Shown in pieces: positions 34,701-46,188 of a stretch of DNA of 64,000 bases; position 1 is the first letter of the stretch, and each line of letters starts with the position of its first letter. Source of the DNA: Strigamia acuminata (taxonomy: Eukaryota > Arthropoda > Chilopoda > Geophilomorpha > Linotaeniidae). A program made the translations under genes and the position numbers. The stretch spans positions 7,371,060 to 7,435,059 of the forward strand of contig OX442314.1 in NCBI GenBank assembly GCA_949358305.1. Reading direction: 5' to 3'. The notes below the pieces were generated by a model. The model was given only the letters and a program-made list of their open reading frames with translations. It made no database searches and was not told where the DNA came from.

Positions 34701-37036
34701 TGTAGCAAAATAATGCATCCGTATGTCCACTAAACATTTGCAAAGCGGCAAATCGATCTTCATGAAGGGAAACCTTTAATGGAAGATTTGTAATCATTAT
34801 TTTTTTATACAGGGTGGTGCAGAAAGTTTGGTTCACAGTAAATAATTCCCAAACTGTTCTAGATGTTGATTCAGCAAAATGATTGTAAGAGTACAGAATA
34901 GTATGTCAGGGAAATCCAATTATGACATCCAATCTGAGGTCATCTTCAAGGGCATCTATATTGTAACTCAAGAACTGTGACAGTTAGAGCAAAAAAGTGA
35001 ATTAGAAAGTTGTAGAGCATCATCCAATTAGTCTAGAACTGTTCTTAAAAAAATTATTTTTTACTGAAAAGTTTTGAAAAAAAAGGTCTGAAACATTAGT
35101 TTACTCAGCATTGTAACTCAGCTTTGTAACCTAAAAGTATTGAGGCAACCAAGCTAATCCTCAATTAGGACACTTTATTCGGTCATACTTGTAAGTGGAA
35201 GAGAGGAAACACAAAAGAAAAGAAATAATTTATTTTGTAAATACATTCCACATGGTAGTTTTAGGTTACTAACATTTCAAATTTTTTTTCTCAAAACTTT
35301 TCGGTAAGAGATAATTTTTTTAAGAACAGTTCTAGACTAATTGGATGATGCTCTACAACTTTCTAATTCACTTTTTTGCTCTAACTGTCACGGTTCTCGA
35401 GTTACAATATGGATGACCTTGAAGATGATCTCAGAGGTCAAATTGGATGTCATAATTGGATTTCCCCCGACATACTACTCTTACAATCATTTTGCTGAAT
35501 CAACATCTAGAACAGTTTGGGAATCATTTACTGTGAACCAGACTTTCTGCACCAATTGGACAGGTATGACATGGGGAACGGAATTGAAATTGGGAATGGA
35601 ATGTAAAACAAACAACAAACAAACAATGTGATTCAACATGTGTAGCCATGTTGTCTGTTGACGACACAATACAATCCAACAAAATTAGAACTCAAAGTGC
35701 GCGTAATAACAAGAAAACTTTCTGCAGTTGGAACCTTATACTAAGTTTAGTAGGTTCCCGCAACCCATTTCTTACTTTTCCCATCACAAACCAATACTCA
35801 CAGCAAATACAAACAACAACAAAACCAGAAATGACACTCACAAATTCCCCCAACCTCATCTAAACACACAACACAAACATTCCTTCATCTCTGGACGTAG
35901 TTGTACGTTTGGCATAGTAGGGACTCTGCCCCTTTGCAATTTGTTTGATTTCTTACCTGCATGGTAGCTTCTTCAATTTCTTCAATAGACACTTCCGATA
36001 GCATTCTCTGTATTCGTCTTCACCGGAGCATTCATTTATTGGTGAATTCAGAAAAATAAACTAAAATTTTTGAATAAAATAAGGTGATGCATAGCAATTT
36101 TCGTTCTTTGATAAAATTTTACTTTGTTATAACTTAAATAAACTTTTGTTGTTCCACCGGCATATTGTATTCCCACCCCAAAACTTTTTCCAAAATCGTA
36201 GAGATGAATGAAAATCTAAGGGCAAAAGAAAGAAAAGTAGAGAACAATTATTTTTGCAATTTATTAAAATTACACTGTATATCGATACAGGGCATATGTC
36301 ATCATAACTTGCTATTTTAACTGTTACGACTTGTCCAACTAAAGATTCGCTAGATGTCTTAGCTATATATCAATAAATAATAAAATGCTTTGAAATTGAT
36401 ATTGGTAAATTTTTTATTATACTTACAAAATTGAATTGATGAGCATATACCAAGTTGATTGATCATTTCTGTCGAAACAAATGTTTTGTTTGAATTAGAA
36501 TATCCCTATGCAAAATAAAGAAATTTAAATAATTTTTTTAACTTATTAGAAATTACTTAATTCCATCTTTTTACTTTAATTTTTACGCTCACTACTTCTT
36601 TAGTCAAATTACTCGCTTTCCAAATTTCCTCTAGATTGTAAGTTGGGATTTCCATCAGTGCATTCACCATTTTCATGCAGTCGACACGTGAAGGTTGGGA
36701 TTTTGCGTTAGTTTTATTCCAAAGTCCGGCTATTTCTTTCGTATTGCTACCGCATATCGTCAAACTTGGTAAAACGACCTCTTCCGACCTACTCGTTACA
36801 TCAACAGCCGTAGGATAACTTAAGTAATGCATTATCCTATCGTAAGTCTGATAAGTGAGCATGCACGTGCAAAATGAGAATAAAAGTAGCCAAATGGTGT
36901 GACGCTTTGTCCAATGTTTTCTGCTGTTAATGAAATCATCCAAACCAACTAAGTTGCATCGAAGTGTATTTGCATCATCCTTCAACAATCGATGAATTGC
37001 AGGACGTAGTCTCCTCACCAAATTATTATTCCGCAT
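31717..37036 (-). CDS. Concatenated double DEG/ENaC channel protein, gene A (11 exons)
   Basis: Exons in order: 36575-37036, 36427-36505, 36274-36362, 36123-36215, 35957-36060, 33990-34773, 33841-33925, 32679-32761, 32452-32547, 32277-32386, 31717-32116; 2385 nt, 794 aa, all in phase. DEG/ENaC subunits form trimeric, usually sodium-selective plasma-membrane channels, each with two membrane helices and a Cys-rich ectodomain. Here there are two such units: TM1 (~47-66) with LPSLTICG after it, Cys-rich ectodomain ending CRCKRPC, TM2 (~361-390) with ALLADLGGNLG; a ~44-aa basic linker; then TM1 (~434-454) with FQSVTVCG after it, ectodomain with CKCRLPC, and TM2 (~748-779) with QLLSDVGSIIG. The filter tripeptides read GLA and GMS. 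The N-terminal HG gating motif is VG. Intron 9 uses a GC donor (AAG|GC). Introns hold satellites and MITEs. Confidence 0.88.
32860..33030. repeat. 20-bp tandem array (GCAGAATTTTGTGAAACATG)
   Basis: About eight units in intron 7 of channel gene A. Open in a plus and a minus frame by chance of composition. Confidence 0.8.
33067..33240. pseudogene. Rearranged Tc1/mariner transposase scrap
   Basis: Minus strand 33067-33160 reads FILDGPDGVQHYLYDLHQSP, matching the conserved DEKKFNLDGPDG...YYWHDLR block of Tc1-type transposases. Plus strand 33178-33240 reads VGSAMMIWGKI, matching the block that normally follows. The two halves are therefore inverted relative to each other. Not an exon of the channel gene. 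Confidence 0.55.
33243..33440. repeat. 15-bp tandem array (ATTTATTTCCACGGG)
   Basis: About 13 units with TTTTC/TTTCC variants, intron 7 of channel gene A. Confidence 0.85.
33518..33731. mobile_element. hAT-like MITE with 8-bp target duplication
   Basis: ACGGTAAT lies on both sides (33510-33517, 33732-33739), the 8-bp duplication of hAT elements. Ends CAGGTGCAGATCTAGC and, read backwards, CAGGGGCGGATATAGC. Inverted relative of 3155-3358. Confidence 0.85.
34810..35565. mobile_element. Long foldback MITE in intron 5 of channel gene A
   Basis: Begins CAGGGTGGTGCAGAAAGT after TATA. Left arm ~34810-35070 is mirrored by ~35300-35560, including AGAACAGTTCTAGACTAATT and TTGTAGAGCAT in both. Right terminal bases have decayed. 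Non-coding. 35566-35956 shows nothing recognisable. Confidence 0.7.
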
Positions 37037-37379
37037 TGTATCTTATTTAAATCCAAGGTTTATTCTGGAATGACAATTGATGATTACCGTATTTTGTCGA
37101 TTAATAGCCGCGGCTTTTATTCAAAACTGCCATTTTTGTCAGCATATACAGTTTCGGTTTTTCATTTGTTACATTTGTTTAATGTAACAAACGAAGTCTG
37201 AACGTCACAAACAAAGCGTACATTTATCGTTCGTAAGGTTAAATACTACTATTCGAGGGCGGCTACAATTCGAGGGCGACTCTTAATCCGTAAAATACGG
37301 TATAAACAATTTAATTATTGAATAGAATAAGTGTAGATATCATGATCTTTTTACCTGCTTTTGGTGGTGTGAAAAGGTA

Positions 37380-37651
37380 CAGTCGTATTCAAAAAAATTG
37401 GACCCTCACTCTAAGCTGGCCATTGAGATTGCGAGTACTTTTGTGTCTTGCCTTTAGGTTAAACATCAGACATCAGCAGGTGATAATAAGTTACTTGCAT
37501 ACCCTTGTCTGCTATGCAAGTATTATACTATGGTAGTACAAGTATTATCACCTGTTGATGTCTGGTGTTTCACCTAGTGGCAAAATATTAACTTACTCAC
37601 AATGTTACTTGCCAGCATAGAATGAGGGTCCAGTTTTTATGAACACGACTG
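37380..37651. mobile_element. Tc1/mariner-type MITE, CAGTCGTGTTC family
   Basis: TA-flanked (37378-37379, 37652-37653). Ends CAGTCGTATTCAAAAAAATT and AGTTTTTATGAACACGACTG; the centre repeats TTGCATACCCTTGTCTGC and CAAGTATTATCACCTG. Sister of 9732-10181. 37037-37377 holds short repeats (ATTCGAGGGCGACTC, GTAAAATACGG) and no gene. Confidence 0.8.
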
Positions 37652-38045
37652 TAAAACATACATATCTGCATGTTATTTGATGTTTCTCTGTGCTGTGAGT
37701 TTAGAATTGACTGTAAATTCTTCTTTCTCTTGCTAATTTGTACCACTTTTTTCCACATAACTAAATCTTGTTAAAACCTTGCGAAATATGTGAAATAAAT
37801 CGAAAGGCCGATCATACAAGAGTGGAGAAACTAAACGACACCAATTATCGTACAAGGAGAATGCAGCTCCGAGGCGCAATGTGCGCAGGAGAACTTTGGG
37901 ATATAGGTAAAACAAAAATCCCTCGACCCGTTGCAGTACCGGGTGACGCCGATTCGAAAGTCAAATTGGCCGACTGGATTAAAAAAAACCAGTAAGGCCG
38001 AAAACGATATCGTGACATTGGTTGGATTAGACGAAATGCGTTATA

Positions 38046-38476
38046 CAGGGTGGAAGAAAAGTCTGTTCTCCTCAAATATTTCCTGAGCAATTGCATCTAG
38101 GCCAACTTTGATGAAGCGATCATACAGAAAGTTGGGTGAGAGCAATCCAATGATGTCATCAAATTTGACCTTGAAGGCCATTTTCAAAATCATTCACTTG
38201 CTAACTTCTAAACCAATCAGGTTAGAGCGAAATTTTCAATAAGAAAGTTGTAGAGCACCATCAAATTAGTACTATCCAATTTATCCTAGTCACCTTAAGT
38301 TAACTGTTTTTTTTTTAAAAATAAGGAAAACAAATAAGCAAATTGAAATTTTTTTCTTCTCATGAAAATAAAATAATTTAGATATAAAAAAAATGTGGTT
38401 TTTCTTGTTTACTTGCATAGTAATGCAAATTTGAATACATTTATTACAGAAATTCAGTACTTTTGCAGTAGAAATC
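38046..38476. mobile_element. Half of a CAGGGTGGAAG foldback element
   Basis: Matches the left arm and centre of the element at 42799-43550 (AAAAGTCTGTTC, CTCAAATATTTCCTGAGC, TTGTAGAGCACCATCAAATT). The right half is replaced by a different repeat (38490-38870). Confidence 0.65.
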
Positions 38477-38489
38477 TAATGCAATCCTG

Positions 38490-38870
38490 GTGTTGTGACC
38501 GCTTGGCCACCCAAGCGGTGACCTGCGTCACTGCAACACATCGCCCAGTGGCCCTAAGGTCATCCCCTTGGTGGGTGGACTGACCCAGAGTAGGGAAGGA
38601 CGGAGCTGAGTGGTGTGATGAGAGAGAGAGATTGTCACCAACCGTGACATGAGGGAGAGCATGAACACTGTAGAAAGAAGACGTGTTAAGAAGGTCCTGA
38701 TGCCAGCAATGACAACCATGCCCGGTGCTGACTCTGCTCTCCTCACCATTCACCATTAAGACGCTCAGTAGTATGGTGATTGGTCTGCTATAGCCTCCAT
38801 GAGTGACTGCATGGGTCGTACACGGGTATGTACGATACGAATGTTATGTTTAACCGACCTCATCATACAT
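38490..38870. repeat. GC-rich dispersed repeat, inverted copy of ~53010-53370
   Basis: GTGACCGCTTGGCCAC, GTGGCCCTAAGGTCATCC, CTGACTCTGC.CTCCTC and GCCTCCATGAG occur in the same order, reversed, at 53010-53370. Too diverged for a gene call; a SINE or MITE core is possible. 38870-39110 shows nothing recognisable; 39110-39360 belongs to the TTGGCCAATGGGAG family. Confidence 0.5.
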
Positions 38871-39376
38871 GAGGTTTACACCCTGTATGTGACACAGCAT
38901 GATGCATTTTGTATGGACCACCCACTGGTCACTCCCCTTTCCCTTTTACCCTTCACTTCCTATTCAACTAGAATAAACGTTGGTCGCAGCACACGTTGCT
39001 CTGCGACTATACTAAAGCATATCTACCTGAATTTATCACATCCACCATCAAAACCTAACAAACCAGTCCCCATGTTACCTTGACAAAGACCATACCAGTC
39101 ACACTGGTTTGGCCTACTTTTTGTATCACAATTCAAAACACAAGTGAGATAGCTTGGCCAATGGGAGTTTGGCTACACTTGGAGTGGGTTTGAGTATATA
39201 TTAGTTTCTTACCTGCTTATGATCGTGTGGAAAGGTGCCTGCAAGTTATTTCACGTCTACCAGTGCTATGAGTTCAGAATAGACTGTTTTTTCTTTGTTT
39301 ACTGTAATTTTATATTTTCCATAGTAACTCTTTGTATGGTGATTATTGATTTCCATTAACGTGTCTTTTGTGAGTG

Positions 39377-39418
39377 AAAATCCAATTAAGCTTTCTTAAG
39401 AAAGCTTAATTGGATTTT
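39377..39418. repeat. 42-bp perfect palindrome
   Basis: Two-fold symmetric about CTTAAG, arms AAAATCCAATTAAGCTTTC. A related repeat at ~53840 has only one arm. Confidence 0.9.
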
Positions 39419-39989
39419 TCGCACCGTGTATAATTATTTACGGTTAAAATTCTGTTGAAAAGAATTGCAAGATTAATATACCTAGAACCGCCTATTTCTA
39501 GCACGGACAAGCTACAGTAATTTGACGAAGAGGAAAATGAATTATTAATTACAATACAATCAATTTTTGAAGTAAACTTCTTTGGCGCAGCAGAGACGCC
39601 AAACTGGAAATGACAATGACATGAGGGGTTAACACTGGAAAAAAATATCGCTTTACACGTTTTTTAATTGCTGAAAAGTTAATGTAAATTTGAACTTTCG
39701 GCTTTGTAAAGTCACATTTACAAAGATTGTAAATTTTTGTTTTAAACAATAACTTTACAAAATTAAAACGACATTTTACAATGAACACGCACAATAACTT
39801 AACAGTTTGTAAATTTCGAATTTGTCAGATTTAACAATAAATTTATTTTAAATTTATTTTTAAATTTGTCAGATTTAACAATAAATTTAATTTAAATTTA
39901 ATTTTAAATTTGTCAGTTTTAACAATTAGGCATGTGCGAATTTGCGATTAATCGCAATGGGATTTTTTTTGGATGAATATCGCAGCTAC

Positions 39990-40627
39990 TTAACTGTTGT
40001 TATAAAAACCATAACTATAACTATAACTATTACTATAACTATTACTATGACTATAACTATAACTATAACTAACTAACTATAATGTTGCGAGCTTAAAAAG
40101 ACCGATTGAAGTTTTCGTGCATTCAAATACGATGTCTACGTCACAAAACATGTGCTTTAATATATTTATAAGTAGGATTTGTAAACCTTTAAGGAGTTGA
40201 ATGGGAAACACAAAAGATCACACTGGTGCGGCTAGACCAGAAACCATTCCATTAACTTTTAAAATAATGACACTTTCTAGTGCACGTCAAACTAACAATT
40301 CGCGTTCATTAATTATAGACCATTTTTTAATTTGTGATGCAACAGATTTCATGTGGATAGCTTTATTGAAGTTATATTTTATGATCAGGAAAGATCAAAA
40401 CAGTGCATATGATTTGAAGACGAGTTACATAAAGATAAATAACTTGAAAATTATTTTTATAATAAATGAAGTAAACTTTATGACAAATGTAACTTTTAAA
40501 AACTAATATGCATTTTATATCTTAAACATATGGTAGCCAAACTATTTCCTTTTAAATTTAGGACTAACATGTGACGTATGGATAGCTTTTACGTAGCTAT
40601 ATTTCATTGCTTCTTTTAGAACCAAAT
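39990..40627. repeat. Third copy of the DEG/ENaC 3' flank
   Basis: Same order of words as 30800-31310 (AACTATAATGTTGCGAGC, CACAAAAGATCACACTGG, AATGACACTTTCTAGTGCAC) directly downstream of a DEG/ENaC terminal exon; preceded by an (AACTAT)n run at 40005-40075. Confidence 0.8.
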
Positions 40628-41413
40628 TTACTCAATCCTAATCTTATACCAATTATAAGTGTTTAAAATGCAAATGTAGAGAGACAGTAATGACATTCCC
40701 AAACCTAATCCTACAATACTACCGACATCGCTTAACAATTGAGACATTGGATAAACTTCTTGCTCTTCTATACTCTCCAACAGTGTATCAGGGAATTCAA
40801 TATTTATCATTGTCACATAATTAATAAATTTTGATCCGTGCAAAACATATTTGTAAAAACTATTTTCACATGGTAATTTACATTTGCATTGTTTTTGATT
40901 TGAATCAAAATTCTTTAGATACATTAAATGAACAGAAGTAGATTCGTTTGTTGTGTTACAAACTGGCAGATTCGGCCTCCAGAAATAAGGCAATCTGAAA
41001 CTAAGCTTGAAATTTACTTACAACCATGCATATAGTTTATTTGCTGAATGAACTAGATGTGTTCATACTGTGTATGTACTGTATGTTGCAAATACAATTC
41101 AATTAGAATTGAGATATTAAAAAGTGAAATATCTAAACCGACATACCTGCAGGTAACATTTTGAACTAAATTGTTTCTCATGCAAGCTTTTTTACACTTT
41201 AAATAAGCACTTTTGTTCTTTTCACATGGATTACGCTTTGTATTTCTTTGAATAGTCTATTTTATAAAATCAAGGTAGTTAAGTTTAGGCATTTATATAA
41301 TTTGTTTAATTTTCTACCTTAGATTCTCTAAGTGTTACCATGTTCCACCAATGATAGTTTACAGCTAACGGTGCCAGAATATTAACCTCTTCTTCTAGAT
41401 TATTTGGGAAAAA
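40628..41413 (-). pseudogene. 5'-truncated DEG/ENaC gene: last three exons only
   Basis: Exons 41318-41413, 41147-41256 and 40628-40994 correspond in size (96, 110, 367 nt) and phase to the last three exons of the two complete channel genes and are open. They encode NNLEEEVNILAPLAV, the Cys-rich NPCEKNKSAYLKCKKAC, QCKCKLPC, then TM2 with SIVGLGLGMSLLSLY and a stop after KIRIE. The GMS filter is intact. Nothing upstream to 44.9 kb resembles the missing eight exons, and 41.5-42.8 kb is foreign repeat. Either a relic or an exon set spliced from elsewhere. Confidence 0.75.
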
Positions 41414-41449
41414 CTAAATATTCAAAAGTAGGTGAATAAGTATGTACAC

Positions 41450-42798
41450 TTATCCATAAATCACAAGATATACAGGTTTGGACAATAATACAGTAAACCA
41501 GAAGTTTGAATAAAATTTATCTTTGGGAACAAAAACTCCCACAGATTGTGTTCACAAATTGCAGGGCCGCTGCTGAAATGTATGGCGTTTTTACGCAAAG
41601 ACTAATATGGCGCCTTCCCCCTCCCTTGATTTTTTGGTACGGCGACGTTTCATCGCGGCTAGGTAATCGCACGGACAAGTAATTGCGCGGGCATGTAATC
41701 GCATAAAAAGTAATAGCGTGGTCAACTTATCAGGGCGACTATTGGGCGGTTGTCAAGTAATTGCTTGATTCATTGCGTAATTCATCGCATTCCAAAAACC
41801 TTTCAAAAAGATTGCTGCAATCCGGGTTATTTCGAACAAATTAAAAATTAATCTGCTCGAGTTACCGCAGGTGAATGCTATGAAAGACTTATATCGCGGC
41901 CTTAAAATTATCTAGGGTTAATTTACGGAAATAAAAGACAAGTTTTATTAATTCAAATGCACACTTTTTATATACGGTTTTATACAATGACTAGTAATAA
42001 AAAGAGGAATAAAATATGATTAAAAGCGACAAGTCACTTTATAATGTTAAAGAACAATGGAAAGGCCTGCAACGACTGTTGCAAGCTAAAAGCGCTAAAA
42101 TGGCGCTTAAACAACGAATGTTGTTAGAAGACTAAGTCTTCGCGGGAAACTCACGAACGATGGTCGGCAACGATGGTTCTCGTGAGCTCTTCTGCAGCAC
42201 GTACGACGGCTCGGTGGCGGTGGTTCACGACTACAGGCGTCCGGTCAGCGTACGATGGCGTCGGCGGGTGTTCGCGCACTCGTCTCGGCGATGGTTCACG
42301 TTGAGCGGGAACTTCTTACTACGATGCGGGAAATTAGCTGCGGCTAATTCTCGCAGATAAGCTGGCTTTGCACGGGTTGCACAAAGTAAGCTTGGTGAAA
42401 CTTAAACGACTCACGGTCCTCTGTCAATACTTTTCTTGGTGAAATAGCAGTGATGGTGAGGGTTGTGATGTTTGTCTAAGAGTCCCGATTGAAGCTTGGG
42501 CGCGAGCCCGGCACGCTTCAATATTGCGCAGATAATCTGCGCAATTAGCTGAAACTGGTGCAACAAAGGATTATTACATCGTATTGCACCATAACGGCTA
42601 ATCGCCGTTTTCACCCCAGCCAACCTGAGGTGATATGTGCCTAGGGAAGATTTCTCCCCTTAGTCACATGATCTGACTTGGCGTGTGCCACAGTCAAATT
42701 ACTTAAAAGACAAATAAATTTATCTTCTAAGTGGTGAAATAGTTTGAGATCACCACAAGATTCTATATACATAAGTTCTGTACAGGTACTAAGTTATA
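41450..42798. other. Unassigned, partly GC-rich repeat-like stretch
   Basis: 41590-41830 has repeated TAATCGC/TAATTGCG words; 42120-42600 is unusually GC-rich with short inverted words (GCGCAGATAATCTGCGC, CGGCTAATCGCCG). No convincing exon or transposon end. A decayed LTR is possible but unproven. Confidence 0.3.
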
Positions 42799-43550
42799 CA
42801 CGGTGAAAGAAAAGTCTGTTTCCCTCAAATATTTCCTGAGCAATTGCATCTAGGCCAACTTTGATGAAACGATCGTATAGGAAGTTGGGTGAGAGCAATC
42901 CAATGATTTCATAAAATTTGACCTTGAAGGCCATTTTCAAAGTCATTTACTTGCTAACTTCTAAACCAATCAGATTAGAGAAAAATTTTCAATTACAAAG
43001 TTGTAGAGCACCATCAAATTAGTACTATCCAACTTATCTGAGTCATCTTAAGTTAAATGTTTTCGTTTTAAAATGAAAACAAATCTGCTGAAATAAAGCC
43101 AGTCATTGTGTAAAAATTAAATTTCTACTGCAAAAGTACTGAATTTCTTCAATTAATGTATTCAAATTTGCATCATTATGCAAGTAAACAAGAAAAAAAA
43201 CTGTTTTTTTTAATGTCTAAATTATTTTATTTTCATAATAAGAAAAAATTTCAATTTGCTGATTTGTTTTCCTTATTTGTTTAAAAAAACAGTTAACTTA
43301 AGGTGACTAAGATGAATTTGATAGTACTAATTTGATGGTGCTCTACAACTTTCTGATTGAAGATTTTGCTCTAACCTGATTGGTTTAGAAGTTAGCAAGT
43401 GAATAACCTTGAAAATGGCCTTCAAGGTCAAATTTGATGACATTATTGGATTGCTCTCACCCAACTTTCTATATGATCGCTTCATCAAAGTTGGCTTCGA
43501 TGCAATTGCTCAGGAAATATTTGAGGGGAACAGACTTTTCTTCCACCCTG
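42799..43550. mobile_element. Foldback MITE, CACGGTGAAAGAAAAG ends
   Basis: TATA on both sides. Arms of about 240-300 bp are mirror images: CTCAAATATTTCCTGAGCAA, GTTGGGTGAGAGCAATCC, GAAGGCCATTTTCAA and TTGTAGAGCACCATCAAATT appear in both. Non-coding. Confidence 0.8.
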
Positions 43551-44928
43551 TATAAGTCGCCAAATTAATCATATTGTTCTTCGCAGCATGGAAACTTATT
43601 TAGTAGCACTCATGGGCTCCCATTTTCAGGGGCTCCCAAACTCCAAAAAAAAATATATAAAAAAAAAAATTTTGTTTGTCAATATTTCCCAAGAAAAAAG
43701 GCTACAAGAGTTGTGTCCTCTGAGTACATAGTTCTACGTCAAAAGAGTTTTTATGTAATATTAAATGGCGGATGGAAGTGTCAAAGTTTCCCTCGATGGT
43801 TTCACGACCATCGTGACTGTCCCCGCCCATAAAAATAATATCTAACTTTTATTTGTTGCATTTTTATAGTTCTAGTTGTATTTGAAGTCCGAATCATTCG
43901 ATTGAATGATCGGCAGATTAGATCTTGGCCAATGCGAAGGATTTTTCGCATTCACGGTCGATCGAGCCACGGAGCCGAATACGTCTCCGTAGCGTTCGTT
44001 GTGACGATGCCACAAGTCAGTCCCATCCCTCTGGCTTCGCCAGGATCCTCAACCAGTTGATGCCGCCCGTTTACACGTGCCCAGAACCCAGATCCAGTTG
44101 TATCTCGTTAATAAACATGTAAAACTGTAAGTTAGTTGATATTCGTTACACATTCATTTTAGCGTACATTTCTTAGCTTATCTTGGTCAGGTTATTGTTA
44201 GGTTTAGCAATGTCTTGTTTCAACCGATTTATCTCGTTTATTTGGCTAATAATTCAGCCAAAAGTAGAATCGTCACAGGCGTTGCATCCGGTTGAATCCG
44301 GTTTGTCACGTGTGTGTACAGTATGTAGAGCAACCTAACACCAATCCAAGATAGCGTGTGAAACAAAATAAATGACCTTATCTCGCCGAAAAAAAGACCG
44401 TAGAAGATGAAAATATTGTTTAAAGTGCCATCCAGAATCTCAAAATGCCCTGTAAAATGCGTTTCTCAAAATCGGATAGTTTGTCGATTGTTACGACCAA
44501 TCAGAGCGTTCGGTTGCCAAAACTGGCTTAAATTGCAACAACAAAAAAATTGCAAATTTAATAATGCAATCCAAGAATAAAAATTATAAAATACAATATT
44601 ATTTTTTAAAAAAAGAAGGCAATATTTTATTTCTATTTACACAAACAGTTATTGATTTATAATTACAGAAATAACATGAACTGCAGAATGACAAATGGCC
44701 ACCAAACTACAAATACGTAAACCACGAACACAATAAACCTACCAGGACACGGCGCAGGGGCGAATAACATGTGGAAGGCGGTTTAACAATTACACCACCA
44801 GATGGTGCTGACCGTAAGCGCGCAATGCATGATATCCATCAGCTCTTCGATCATAACGTAACCACAACACTAACAGCAAGTACAAGACGGTAGTTTTGCC
44901 CAGTTGCCAGAAAACATAACATTTCATT
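43551..44928. other. Intergenic, no gene recognised
   Basis: AT-rich with a short GC-richer patch at 43920-44100. The last ~100 bases before 44929 would contain the promoter of the plus-strand gene; no TATA or other element is clear. Confidence 0.4.
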
Positions 44929-46188
44929 ATGGATCCAGTTTGGAATAATGACTTGTTTGCCATATTAGAGCCAGAAAATAAAGTAAGATAAAATAATAAA
45001 CTTATTATAATGAATGAAATAATAGTTTGCATTGGTGTTTTGATGTCAAAATCACATACACGATTAAAACAATAACATTAGAATTAATGACAGATAATGA
45101 AATAATTTCCATTGTTTTTAATAAGTAATTATTGAATCGCGTGATTAAGTACTGTGCAAATAGTGTTAGAATTTTTTATCCAAATACCGAATGCAAACTA
45201 TAAAATTCTGAAATACAAGGGTAAACAATTATTGTAAACACACGTACATATGTAATTACGAAAGTTTAAATAAATTTATGTTTATTTCATTTTTATTATT
45301 TCTTCATTGACTAATATACACAATTATATTTATCAGTTTAAACTTCATACTAATTATTATTAAAGGGGGAACACGAAATAATTACAAAAATTAACCAGAT
45401 CTTTGGAAAAATGAATGTTGGGTCCAGTAATGTATTCATTTCCAACATTTTCAAAGATCTAGGATTAATTAAAATAACCGAGACCAGTGCCGAACGAATG
45501 AAAATGGCAATAGCAAATTGCTTAAGTTCTCTTAAAAAAGATGAACTTTGCTTTGAAAGAGGGAGGCGAAGTGGTGATTTTTATGAAATTGCAGTGAACA
45601 TTTTTAGCCAATTGCAGGTAATAGTAGGCAATATACACATTTTATAACACTTTAATAACTTTCGTAATTTACAGAGTTTCCAAATTGCAAATGAACATGT
45701 ACAAGGTTTTATTGTACAAATGTTTCTCCAACACATTTGGGATGAGATAAATGAAAAACCATTGCTTGAATGCACGGTTGAAACAGCCTTTCATTCGCCT
45801 TCAACGAACGATATTGACGATGAAGCATCCTTCAGATATGTGGCAGGGTTTATTTTTCGTTCCTTGTGGAACCTGTATGGGAAAAAGGAAAGCTGTCAGT
45901 GTTTATTGTGTTCGTGCGTAAACACATCATCTCAACGAACCAAATATGACTCAAAAGTCGCTAGGATAACTACAGATCGTCATAATATCGATGTCTATCA
46001 ATTCCCCGACAGAAATATATCGCGAGTATGTAATTTGATTTTTTATCCCACTAACTTAATCTAATCGAATTCCATAGACCACAACCGGAAAGCAGTTGCC
46101 GCGCGAAGCGATTTCTAAAACATGGACAGAAACCGCACTAGGAAGCCTCCGACACAACAATTCCTGGAATTTTTTAATAAAAAAGTAA
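44929..46188 (+). CDS. Unidentified 255-aa protein, four exons
   Basis: Exons 44929-44982, 45366-45617, 45675-46025, 46078-46188 join in frame (768 nt) with GT-AG borders; three of the four exon boundaries fall between codons. The start ATG opens MDPVWNNDLFAILEP. The second exon is basic and helical in look; the third contains SFRYVAGFIFRSLWNLY followed by CQCLLCSC. YVAG(Y/F) followed by a Cys pair resembles the C-terminal region of P-element/THAP9-type and some hAT transposases, so a domesticated or degraded transposase piece is one possibility. It lies between the truncated and the complete second channel genes, on the opposite strand, and downstream sequence has no further frame. Confidence 0.6.
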
